From CALUTH01 sp964452495 (GTDB lineage Bacteria > Cyanobacteriota > Vampirovibrionia > Gastranaerophilales > Gastranaerophilaceae): a DNA stretch of 55,274 nucleotides. A program made the translations under genes and the position numbers. A model generated the notes under the pieces. That model worked only from the letters and a program-made list of their open reading frames with translations, did no database searches and was not told where the DNA came from. Of the stretch, positions 32,969-40,587 are shown piece by piece (the stretch's first letter is position 1; every line of letters begins with the position of its first letter). The stretch is from contig CAYVMC010000011.1 in assembly GCA_964452495.1 (NCBI GenBank), positions 1 to 55,274 of the forward strand, written 5' to 3'.

Positions 32969-33301
32969 TTAACTGTTTTTCATTTCTTCTTTAACTTTAT
33001 TGCTCATCATAGCACGCTTGATTATACCTGCAACAGCACTTACTGCACCCAGTCCGATAAGCCCGTATCCGATATTGCTTATAGTTGCACCTTTTTTAGG
33101 CAGCATACCGCCGCCCATAAGCAGCCCTGTTAACAAACAAACATTTGCAGTATCATCAAAAATTTTTGTTTTATCCTCAAGTCTTTCCCGCAGTGCCATA
33201 TTTTTCTCAAACTGTATTTTTCGTTTTTCTGTTTTGTCCTCACTGCTTGTAAATGAGGTCTGATTTTTGGTTGAATAAGATGTGATTGATTTAATGTTCA
33301 T
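32969..33301 (-). CDS. Small lineage-type membrane protein
   Basis: 110 aa, not recognised. The N-terminus is Ser/Thr/Asn-rich and contains TSFTSSEDK, then a charged helix, then two hydrophobic stretches (VCLLTGLLMGGGML and GYGLIGLGAVSAVAGII), and a charged tail. SD-like AGGAGT lies about eight bases before the ATG. It is followed on the same strand by ribosomal genes but faces away from their promoter region; the neighbour upstream (33319) has the same architecture. Confidence 0.6.
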   Translation of the reverse strand: MNIKSITSYSTKNQTSFTSSEDKTEKRKIQFEKNMALRERLEDKTKIFDDTANVCLLTGLLMGGGMLPKKGATISNIGYGLIGLGAVSAVAGIIKRAMMSNKVKEEMKNS

Positions 33302-33318
33302 ATATGTACTCCTATAAG

Positions 33319-33903
33319 TTACTTTTGGTTGGCTTTTTTATCTTTGTAGTACTTGATACCTTCTGTAGCGGCTCCGACAACTCCAATTATTCCAGCGGTG
33401 ATTAGTGCGTTTTTACCAAGGATTTTCCCTACATTATTGAATTTGTTAGCGACTAACTCTATTCCTGAAGATAACACATAACATGCAGCTCCAAATATAC
33501 CAAGGGTTTTCATCCTGCCAGCAAAAGTACTTACATCCTCTTTATCTGGCATGGAAACAGGTTCTTCCGGTGGTGCGGAGACGGTATCGATTTTGTTTGT
33601 TTTATTATCGTCCCAAAATCCGGCATAGTGCATTAAGGCAGTTACTGCACCGATACCAGCACCATCCAATACACTGTTAACTATTGCAGGAACTTTTCCT
33701 TTCCCCTTCCAGCTTTTATTAAAAAATATAGCATCGCCGGCAATTGTCACTAAAGATATTGAGCCGCCAAATTTTAATGCGGATTTTAATCGGTTATTAC
33801 TATTAGATTGTTCATTGTTCGCTGCACCAAAGGCAGTTTTTTTATCTAATAAGTGTGATTGCTGCTTTTTTAAATTTATTGTAGAAGTTACTTCTGGTAT
33901 CAT
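33319..33903 (-). CDS. Lineage-type membrane protein
   Basis: 194 aa, not recognised. The N-terminus has KTAFGAANNE, followed by four moderately hydrophobic, Gly/Ala-rich segments (about 45-60, 75-95, 132-150 and 165-182) separated by a charged, Pro-rich loop (APPEEPVSMPDKEDV). GGAG lies eight bases before the ATG. Only 17 bases separate it from the 110-aa gene, so they form an operon of two similar proteins. Confidence 0.6.
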   Translation of the reverse strand: MIPEVTSTINLKKQQSHLLDKKTAFGAANNEQSNSNNRLKSALKFGGSISLVTIAGDAIFFNKSWKGKGKVPAIVNSVLDGAGIGAVTALMHYAGFWDDNKTNKIDTVSAPPEEPVSMPDKEDVSTFAGRMKTLGIFGAACYVLSSGIELVANKFNNVGKILGKNALITAGIIGVVGAATEGIKYYKDKKANQK

Positions 33904-34272
33904 TGTTTTACTCCATTATCATTGATAGATGTTGTGCTATGGTATTTCTTTGTCTTTAGATAAGGGAAACACTAACTGTATACTTGAACTGTTGATATAA
34001 TTAATATTTTATAAGTGTAAATGACTTTTTATATTTAATAATATTAGTGGTTCTGGTTGTGATAGTGATTGTATTTTATATTTTATCTCTTTATCGAAAT
34101 AATATCATTGTAGAATTTTCCTGTCAATTTAATATAAAGTGGACAGATATAATTCTCTCAAAGAATTTCAAGCAATTGTTAAGAAAACTATTGATTTAGA
34201 AGTATAAATTCAAATGGCGGCAATGTATTAACATTCCGCCATTTGTAGTTTATAATATATTACTTTACCACT
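33904..34272. other. Intergenic stretch
   Basis: No credible gene. It should hold the promoter for the two-gene membrane-protein operon at its left and the transporter's terminator at its right (34211-34245). AT-rich; no repeats recognised between. Confidence 0.5.
34211..34245 (-). terminator. Terminator-like hairpin of the transporter gene
   Basis: CAAATGGCGG (34211-34220) with CCGCCATTTG (34236-34245), an inner AATGT/ACATT stem, one bulged C and loop ATTA. The T tract that follows on the minus strand is short. Confidence 0.7.
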
Positions 34273-35607
34273 TTATCCCAGCCAGTGTAGAAAACGTATT
34301 CCGATATAGAGTGTAGACATTACGAGGGATATAAATGTAACAAGGACACCATATTTCAGGTAATACATAAACTTAATCGGATATCCTTTGGCGGCGGATG
34401 TTTCTGAAACAATAACATTTGCGGCAGCCCCGATAATTGTCAAGTTGCCGCCAAGGCACGCACCAAGTGACAAACACCACCACAAAGGATGTGCGTATGC
34501 TGTTCCCATCTGATTTTGTATTTCAAGTATCATAGGTGCCATTGTTGCAGTGTACGGAATATTATCAATAATTCCTGATAAAATACCGGAACACCATATA
34601 ATAATCATTGATGCAGCCGTTTGTGAGCCGTGTGTTACATTCAATATCCAGTCGGCCATTAATTTAATTCCGCCGGCGGCATCAAGCGCACCAATTATAA
34701 TAAACAGACCGATAAAGAAGAAAATAGTATTCCATTCGATTTCTTCAAAAATTTTACCTGGTTTTTCAAATAGCAGAAGAACACTTGCGCCGAGCATAGC
34801 TGTAACGCAGGTCTGGATATGTGTTATATCATGAAGCACAAACCCGATTATAACAAGAATAAGTACGATGGCTGAACGCCATAAAAGAAACTTATCAGTT
34901 ATTGTATTTGAGTTATCCAAATTTGCTATTCTGGTCATTTTATCCGGAGTAGTTACAAGTTGTTTCTTGAAAATAGCAGCTAGAACAAGAAGATTAACCA
35001 CTAATATATAGAATACAATATCCGTTAATTCTTTCAGAAAATCAAGAAATGATAAACCGGCTATACTGCCGATTATTATATTAGGCGGATCCCCGATTAA
35101 TGTTGCTGTACCGCCTATATTTGATGCAATTATTTCCGTAATAAGAAACGGTACCGGATTTATATCAAGTTCTTTTGCGATAACAAAAGTTACAGGCATA
35201 ATCAAAATAACAGTTGTCACGTTATCCAGAAATGCTGAAGCAACTGCGGTAAAAAATGCAAGAGAAAAGAATATTTTTACAGGATGCCCTTTAGTTTTTT
35301 TCAACATTTCATTTGCAAGCCAGTTAAACATTCCGCTTCTAGCACATATACTTACAATAATCATCATTGAAACAAGCAGGAATATTACGTTAAAATCAAC
35401 AAAATTAATAAAATAATTAGGGTCGAAAGCTCCGTTAGTAGTTTGGTACTGGCTTAATAGACCTAAAATAAGAGTAATGCTTGCACCAAGAAGAGCGATT
35501 GTGGTTTTGGGAATTTTTTCCAGTGCAATAAATATGTAAGAAACTATTAAAATCGCTGCAGATACAGCTATTGCATTGTTTTGTATAAATCCAGATAAAA
35601 AATCCAT
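34273..35607 (-). CDS. ArsB/NhaD-type ion transporter
   Basis: 444 aa with 11-12 membrane segments. Paired motifs typical of the ion transporter superfamily occur twice: AFLDNVTTVILIMPVTF with SNIGGTATLIGDPPNI in the first half, and GIIDNIPYTATMAPMI with CLGGNLTIIGAAANVI in the second. The family includes NhaD-type Na+/H+ antiporters, arsenite permeases and SLC13 carboxylate transporters; the substrate cannot be set from sequence. GGAGGAG lies two to three bases before the ATG. Confidence 0.85.
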   Translation of the reverse strand: MDFLSGFIQNNAIAVSAAILIVSYIFIALEKIPKTTIALLGASITLILGLLSQYQTTNGAFDPNYFINFVDFNVIFLLVSMMIIVSICARSGMFNWLANEMLKKTKGHPVKIFFSLAFFTAVASAFLDNVTTVILIMPVTFVIAKELDINPVPFLITEIIASNIGGTATLIGDPPNIIIGSIAGLSFLDFLKELTDIVFYILVVNLLVLAAIFKKQLVTTPDKMTRIANLDNSNTITDKFLLWRSAIVLILVIIGFVLHDITHIQTCVTAMLGASVLLLFEKPGKIFEEIEWNTIFFFIGLFIIIGALDAAGGIKLMADWILNVTHGSQTAASMIIIWCSGILSGIIDNIPYTATMAPMILEIQNQMGTAYAHPLWWCLSLGACLGGNLTIIGAAANVIVSETSAAKGYPIKFMYYLKYGVLVTFISLVMSTLYIGIRFLHWLG

Positions 35608-35663
35608 AACTCCTCCTCTTTTAGAATAAGGATTATTATATCATAAAATTCTTTAAATTTGAA

Positions 35664-35693
35664 TTGACTTAAAGACTCTGGTTTTATTATAAT
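35664..35693 (+). promoter_or_regulatory. hisS promoter, predicted leaderless mRNA
   Basis: TTGACT (35664-35669), 18-nt spacer, TATAAT (35688-35693), then six bases before the ATG at 35700. No SD. Confidence 0.65.
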
Positions 35694-35699
35694 TTAGGT

Positions 35700-37019
35700 A
35701 TGGCACAGATAATTAAGGTTCAAAAAGGGACAAAGGATATATTACCGCAGGATATAGCGGTTTGGCATAAGATGGAGGCAGCGGCACTTGAAATTTTTAC
35801 AAGAGCCGGATATAAAGAAATTCGTACACCTATATTTGAAGCTACAGAGCTATTCCAGCGGGGTGTAGGTGATACGACTGATATTGTAAATAAAGAAATG
35901 TATACCTTTGAAAAGTCAGAACGCTCGCTTACTCTACGCCCTGAAAATACTGCAGGTGTTGTGCGTTCTTATATAGAAAATGGAATGCATAAACTTTCTG
36001 CACCTGTTAAACTGTGGTACAAAGGTCCTATGTTCAGATATGAGCGTCCTCAGGCGGGCAGGCAGCGTCAATTTCATCAGGTTGGAATTGAAATGTTCGG
36101 AATAGAAGACCCTTCTGCTGATGCAGAAGCAATTATTCTTGCATTAAATTATTTGAAAAAGTTAGGGCTGCCCAATCTCTCTGTCGAACTCAATACCCTC
36201 GGCTGTACAAGCTGCCGTAAGGAGTTTAGGGCATTGTTAATTGAAACCTTGCGTCCTCATTATGATAAGCTTTGTGATGATTGTAAAGAACGTTTTGAAA
36301 AAAATCCGCTAAGGCTCTTAGATTGTAAAGTCGATTCCTGTAAAGAGATTTTTGCACTGCCTGAACTTCAACAGGTTATTGAGTCAGATTATACCTGTCC
36401 TGATTGTAGTTTACATTTTGAACAGTTAAAGTCTTATCTTGATAATCTCGGGGTAAATTATAAAATAAATAAACTCCTCGTAAGAGGTCTGGATTATTAT
36501 AACAGAACGGTTTTTGAGATAAAATCGGAAAACCTCGGTTCACAAAATGCGGTTTGCGGAGGCGGCAGGTATGATACTTTAGTTGCAAATCTTGGCGGAG
36601 AGCCGACACCTGCTGTCGGCTGGGCAATGGGTATGGAACGTCTGGCAACACTTTTACCTGAATCAAAAGAAGAAAAACTTGATATTTATGTTGTCTCAAG
36701 TAATAAACTGGAAGCTCTTAAATTAACAGAAAGGTTAAGGGCTTTGAATTACAATGTAGATTTTGATATGTCCGGCAAGAAATTTGCTAAGCAGCTTGAA
36801 AAAGCTGCTAAGACTGCACACTTTGCTATGATTTTGGGTGAAGATGAAATAAACGGAGAATATTTTACCCTTAAAAATCTTGAAACCTCTGTACAAAGCC
36901 GGTTCCCGTTTGATAGTCTTACCTATTTTGAAAAACACACTTATAAATTTATCAGTACAAATTCCTCTGAGTGGCTTCAATCAAAGCTTTCAATGTTAGC
37001 ATCCGGGTTTGCTATATAG
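35700..37019 (+). CDS. hisS: Histidyl-tRNA synthetase
   Basis: 439 aa class II synthetase that charges tRNA-His. Motif 1 region: RTPIFEATELFQRGVGDTTD. Motif 2: PMFRYERPQAGRQRQFHQ. The histidine-specific blocks are LVRGLDYYNRTVFE and AVCGGGRYD, and motif 3 is GWAMGMERL. A C-terminal anticodon-binding domain begins near residue 325 (DIYVVSS). A Cys-rich insert (CTSCRKE, CDDCKERF, CPDC) lies in the middle. Monocistronic, with a consensus promoter placed as for a leaderless transcript and a terminator at 37043. Confidence 0.97.
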   Translation: MAQIIKVQKGTKDILPQDIAVWHKMEAAALEIFTRAGYKEIRTPIFEATELFQRGVGDTTDIVNKEMYTFEKSERSLTLRPENTAGVVRSYIENGMHKLSAPVKLWYKGPMFRYERPQAGRQRQFHQVGIEMFGIEDPSADAEAIILALNYLKKLGLPNLSVELNTLGCTSCRKEFRALLIETLRPHYDKLCDDCKERFEKNPLRLLDCKVDSCKEIFALPELQQVIESDYTCPDCSLHFEQLKSYLDNLGVNYKINKLLVRGLDYYNRTVFEIKSENLGSQNAVCGGGRYDTLVANLGGEPTPAVGWAMGMERLATLLPESKEEKLDIYVVSSNKLEALKLTERLRALNYNVDFDMSGKKFAKQLEKAAKTAHFAMILGEDEINGEYFTLKNLETSVQSRFPFDSLTYFEKHTYKFISTNSSEWLQSKLSMLASGFAI

Positions 37020-37042
37020 AAAATTCTCATTTTTAACATTAG

Positions 37043-37074
37043 AAAAGGCGCAACTTGTAATAGTAGCGCCTTTT
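37043..37074 (+). terminator. Terminator of hisS
   Basis: AAAAGGCGC (37043-37051) with GCGCCTTTT (37066-37074), 14-nt loop, followed by TT; six T in total from 37071. Confidence 0.85.
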
Positions 37075-37143
37075 TTAAGTCTTTAAATATCTTTGAATGT
37101 GTGAAATGACACTATTTTGTCTGATTATTTTAAGATTTTTATG

Positions 37144-37203
37144 AAGTTTTGTAACAAAATTGGGCTGGGTTTGTTATTGAAAAAATAAAAACTGGAATAT
37201 ATA
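37144..37203 (+). promoter_or_regulatory. Flagellin 1 promoter block
   Basis: AAGTTTTGT (37144-37152), 19 nt, TGTTATT (37172-37178), 13 nt, CTGGAATATATA (37192-37203). The same three words occur with identical spacing before flagellin 2. The block resembles neither a sigma-28 nor a proper sigma-54 (GG-N10-GC) promoter. Confidence 0.5.
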
Positions 37204-37267
37204 TTTTGTGGGTACCACGCAAGGATGCATATAGAAAAGTACAAGACAAAATGAAAGGAGTCTCAAA

Positions 37268-38131
37268 ATGTCTTTATCTATCGTTACAAACGTTCAATCA
37301 CTCAAAGTTCAAAGAAGCCTTACATCAGCAACGGATACTTTGAACACAGCAATTGAGAGAATGACAACCGGTTACAAAATTAACAGCGCAAAGGATGATG
37401 CAGCCGGTTACAGTATTGCGGCACAGATGGAAGCAAAAATAAGTTCTTATGATGTCGCATCAGACAATGCCCAAATTGGTTTGGATATGTTGACAACTGC
37501 AGAGGAAAACTACAGTTTAATTACCGAACACCTTCAACGTATCAGAGATTTGACCGAACAGGCAGCAAACGGTACTTATTCAGATGATTCAAGAGCTGCA
37601 ATTGAAGCAGAAATTACATCAAGGCTTGAAGAAATAAACCGTATTGCTAATAGTGCAGAGTACAACGGTATGTTATTGATGGATGGAAGTTTGACTAGTA
37701 GTGTTAACATTCAGGTTGGTATTGACGGTACTGAAAACAGCCGTGTTACGTTGGAATCAAGTTTATTCAGTTCGGCTACAGTATCATCACTTTTTGCAGG
37801 TACTAGCCTAAGTAGCATGACTATATCGCAAATAGCAGATTATCTTTCTAGCGATACTGCTTATGATTATTTGGATGCAATAGATGCTGCAATAGATGAT
37901 ATTAGTAATCGTGTAACTAATCTGGGTGCTTCTCAAAACCGTTTGGAATCAGCCATAGATGCAATTGCAGTTTCAACAGAGAATTTAACTTCTTCTCTAT
38001 CAACTGTTAAGGATGCTGATATTGCTGAAGAATCTACAAGATACATACAGGCACAAATCTTGCAGTCAGCGGCAACAACATTGCTTTCTACTGCAAACCA
38101 AACACCTGCAATAGCATTGGAGTTAATCTAA
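37268..38131 (+). CDS. Flagellin 1
   Basis: 287 aa short flagellin. The N-terminal D0/D1 block (SIVTNVQSLKVQRSLTSATD, then ERMTTGYKINSAKDDAAGYSIA) and the C-terminal block (NLGASQNRLESAIDAIAVST, AEESTRYIQAQILQSAATTLL) are the conserved polymerising ends. The variable centre is short and Ser/Thr-rich, with surface-exposed potential. It is exported by the flagellar type III system (no signal peptide). AAAGGAG lies seven bases before the ATG. Bases 37412-38043 are identical to flagellin 2, whereas both gene ends differ at many synonymous sites. Confidence 0.96.
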   Translation: MSLSIVTNVQSLKVQRSLTSATDTLNTAIERMTTGYKINSAKDDAAGYSIAAQMEAKISSYDVASDNAQIGLDMLTTAEENYSLITEHLQRIRDLTEQAANGTYSDDSRAAIEAEITSRLEEINRIANSAEYNGMLLMDGSLTSSVNIQVGIDGTENSRVTLESSLFSSATVSSLFAGTSLSSMTISQIADYLSSDTAYDYLDAIDAAIDDISNRVTNLGASQNRLESAIDAIAVSTENLTSSLSTVKDADIAEESTRYIQAQILQSAATTLLSTANQTPAIALELI

Positions 38132-38160
38132 TAGCTTTTGATTGGGTATATGTGAATTGC

Positions 38161-38182
38161 GGGCAGGGGTTATTCTCTGCCC
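38161..38182 (+). terminator. Terminator of flagellin 1
   Basis: GGGCAG (38161-38166) with CTGCCC (38177-38182), extended by two inner pairs, followed by TTCTTTT. Confidence 0.75.
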
Positions 38183-38273
38183 TTCTTTTAAAAATAATCC
38201 GGCTGCCCTGCTTTATTATAATCTTTTATATGACTTGACAATTTTATTTGTGTAACATAACATAATTTAGTGG

Positions 38274-38345
38274 GGCGACATGGCCAAGTGGTAAGGCAGG
38301 AGCCTGCAAAGCTCTTATCCCCCAGTTCGAATCTGGGTGTCGCCT
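38274..38345 (+). tRNA. tRNA-Cys (anticodon GCA)
   Basis: Acceptor GGCGACA (38274-38280) with TGTCGCC (38338-38344), anticodon loop CTGCAAA, T-loop TTCGAAT, discriminator T as usual for tRNA-Cys, then a run of T. It lies between the two flagellin genes. Confidence 0.95.
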
Positions 38346-38415
38346 TTTTTTATTTCACTTTACCTGATTAAAAAAAGTTTAAAAATAACCAGCTGCATGA
38401 GTTTATAATTTTGTA

Positions 38416-38475
38416 AAGTTTTGTTAAAAGTGTAAAACGCATCTGTTATTAAACATGGGAAATCTGGAATATATA
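38416..38475 (+). promoter_or_regulatory. Flagellin 2 promoter block
   Basis: AAGTTTTGT (38416-38424), 19 nt, TGTTATT (38444-38450), 13 nt, CTGGAATATATA (38464-38475), matching flagellin 1. Downstream a GTGCAG-GG-CTGCAC hairpin (38489-38502) lies in the leader; flagellin 1 has a weaker counterpart, GCAAGGATGC. Confidence 0.5.
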
Positions 38476-38524
38476 CCATGTAGGATTTGTGCAGGGCTGC
38501 ACAGGCAACATGGAGATCCAGACT

Positions 38525-39385
38525 ATGATATCTATTGTTACAAATGTACAGTCTCTAAAAGTTCAGCGTAACTTATCGTCTGCAACAGATAAGTTAAACA
38601 CAGCAATTGAGAGAATGACAACCGGTTACAAAATTAACAGTGCAAAGGATGATGCAGCCGGTTATAGTATTGCGGCACAGATGGAAGCAAAAATAAGTTC
38701 TTATGATGTCGCATCAGACAATGCCCAAATTGGTTTGGATATGTTGACAACTGCAGAGGAAAACTACAGTTTAATTACCGAACACCTTCAACGTATCAGA
38801 GATTTGACCGAACAGGCAGCAAACGGTACTTATTCAGATGATTCAAGAGCTGCAATTGAAGCAGAAATTACATCAAGGCTTGAAGAAATAAACCGTATTG
38901 CTAATAGTGCAGAGTACAACGGTATGTTATTGATGGATGGAAGTTTGACTAGTAGTGTTAACATTCAGGTTGGTATTGACGGTACTGAAAACAGCCGTGT
39001 TACGTTGGAATCAAGTTTATTCAGTTCGGCTACAGTATCATCACTTTTTGCAGGTACTAGCCTAAGTAGCATGACTATATCGCAAATAGCAGATTATCTT
39101 TCTAGCGATACTGCTTATGATTATTTGGATGCAATAGATGCTGCAATAGATGATATTAGTAATCGTGTAACTAATCTGGGTGCTTCTCAAAACCGTTTGG
39201 AATCAGCCATAGATGCAATTGCAGTTTCAACAGAGAATTTAACTTCTTCTCTATCAACTGTTAAGGATGCTGATATTGCTGAAGAATCTACAAGATATCT
39301 GCAAGCGCAAATTCTTCAATCCGCAGCAACTACACTATTATCAACAGCAAACCAAACTCCTTCAATAGCACTGCAGTTGATTTAG
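38525..39385 (+). CDS. Flagellin 2
   Basis: 286 aa from the ATG at 38525, which is preceded by GGAG nine bases upstream and gives an N-terminus (MISIVTNVQSLKVQRNLSSATD) aligned with flagellin 1. The longer in-frame start at 38489 would run through the leader hairpin. The protein differs from flagellin 1 only at its two ends. A filament of two near-identical subunits is likely, perhaps with different expression. Confidence 0.95.
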   Translation: MISIVTNVQSLKVQRNLSSATDKLNTAIERMTTGYKINSAKDDAAGYSIAAQMEAKISSYDVASDNAQIGLDMLTTAEENYSLITEHLQRIRDLTEQAANGTYSDDSRAAIEAEITSRLEEINRIANSAEYNGMLLMDGSLTSSVNIQVGIDGTENSRVTLESSLFSSATVSSLFAGTSLSSMTISQIADYLSSDTAYDYLDAIDAAIDDISNRVTNLGASQNRLESAIDAIAVSTENLTSSLSTVKDADIAEESTRYLQAQILQSAATTLLSTANQTPSIALQLI

Positions 39386-39420
39386 CAGTTTCTTTAAAAA
39401 ATTTATTTATACTTTGGCAG

Positions 39421-40587
39421 TTACTCGGAGTAAACAGTCAGTTTCTGCCCGATTTTGTCCTGTCTATAGTTTTTTAAACGATTATTTATTTTATCTTTAA
39501 TAATATTATAATTTTTAGGATAAATTATAGGTGTTGAGGCATTTGCAACGTCAATAAATAAATTTACATTATCAGGCGGCTGTGTTAAAAAAGCTTTTGT
39601 ATATATAATATCTTTTCTTGCAGGAACTATTAATCCTGTTGCACTCATTTTTTCAATAGACGAGGCTGAAGAAAGGTAGTTGGCAAATTTCACGGCATCT
39701 TTTAAGTGCTTGGTGTTCTTTGATATTCCCCAGCCGGTAGCATCGCATGGAACTTTACTATCGTTCTCTCCTGATGGAAATGGCAGAATATCCCATTCAA
39801 ATTTTGCTATTTCGTGTATTTTAGGGGTCATCCATCTGCCTGATAAATAAAAAGCACATTTTCCGCCCAAGAAAAATTCTGCACCTGTTGCGTTTCCTAT
39901 TTCATAGTCCATAGGAGCATAATGATATTTGTGACTCAGGTCTTTAAAAAAATTTATACCTTTATAGCTGTACATGTTATCAGGGGTAATATATTCTGCG
40001 TTTTCTCCAAAACTCATGATAAAAGGATATGCATAAAATAAATCATCCTCAAGTGGTAAAGAAAATATCCCTTTTTCTTTGAGTTTTTGGGAAATATCAA
40101 GAAAATCTTTTATCGTCCAGCTTTTTGTCGGGATTTGAATATTGTTTTGGGTAAGTAAGGTCTTGTTATAGTAAATAACTAAATTAGAAATGTCCCGTGG
40201 TATTGCTTTAAGACTGTCATTTATAGATAGGGCATTGATAGCACCTGAAAGAAAAGTTTCGCTATAATTCGATTTCTCTATAGTTTGCAAGTAATTGCTG
40301 TAGCGGGAAATATTTTGATTATTTATGAGAATTATATCAGGTTCAGTATGAGAGGCAAATTGCAGGTGTAGTTTTTTAAAGTAGTTTTGCGGGGTATGTA
40401 TAAGTTTAATTTTTATATTAGGGTTCTCTTTTTCGTAATCACTTATTATTTGTTTTACAATTCTAATTTCAGATGCTGAACCCCAGGTGGCAAATTCAAG
40501 AATAATATTATTGTCTATTTTTTTTTGTGCTGTACAGCCGTTAATAAAAAGTAGCAAAATAATTAAAGCATAGAGCCTTTTTATCAT
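39421..40587 (-). CDS. Sugar-type ABC transporter solute-binding lipoprotein
   Basis: 388 aa. Lipoprotein signal MIKRLYALIILLLFINGC with the lipobox Cys at 18. The mature protein has the family-1 binding-protein layout: LEFATWGSASEIR, PDIILINNQNISRY, SGRWMTPKI, and DATGWGISKNTKHLKDAVKFANYL. No permease or ATPase genes are adjacent, so the transporter partner is encoded elsewhere or the protein has another role. Its ATG overlaps the stop of the upstream gene (ATGA), so translation is coupled. Confidence 0.85.
   Translation of the reverse strand: MIKRLYALIILLLFINGCTAQKKIDNNIILEFATWGSASEIRIVKQIISDYEKENPNIKIKLIHTPQNYFKKLHLQFASHTEPDIILINNQNISRYSNYLQTIEKSNYSETFLSGAINALSINDSLKAIPRDISNLVIYYNKTLLTQNNIQIPTKSWTIKDFLDISQKLKEKGIFSLPLEDDLFYAYPFIMSFGENAEYITPDNMYSYKGINFFKDLSHKYHYAPMDYEIGNATGAEFFLGGKCAFYLSGRWMTPKIHEIAKFEWDILPFPSGENDSKVPCDATGWGISKNTKHLKDAVKFANYLSSASSIEKMSATGLIVPARKDIIYTKAFLTQPPDNVNLFIDVANASTPIIYPKNYNIIKDKINNRLKNYRQDKIGQKLTVYSE

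Noticed and set aside
37192..37215. Sigma-54 promoter before the flagellin genes
   Set aside because: GG is present, but no GC occurs ten bases later in either gene, so the -24/-12 rule is not met.
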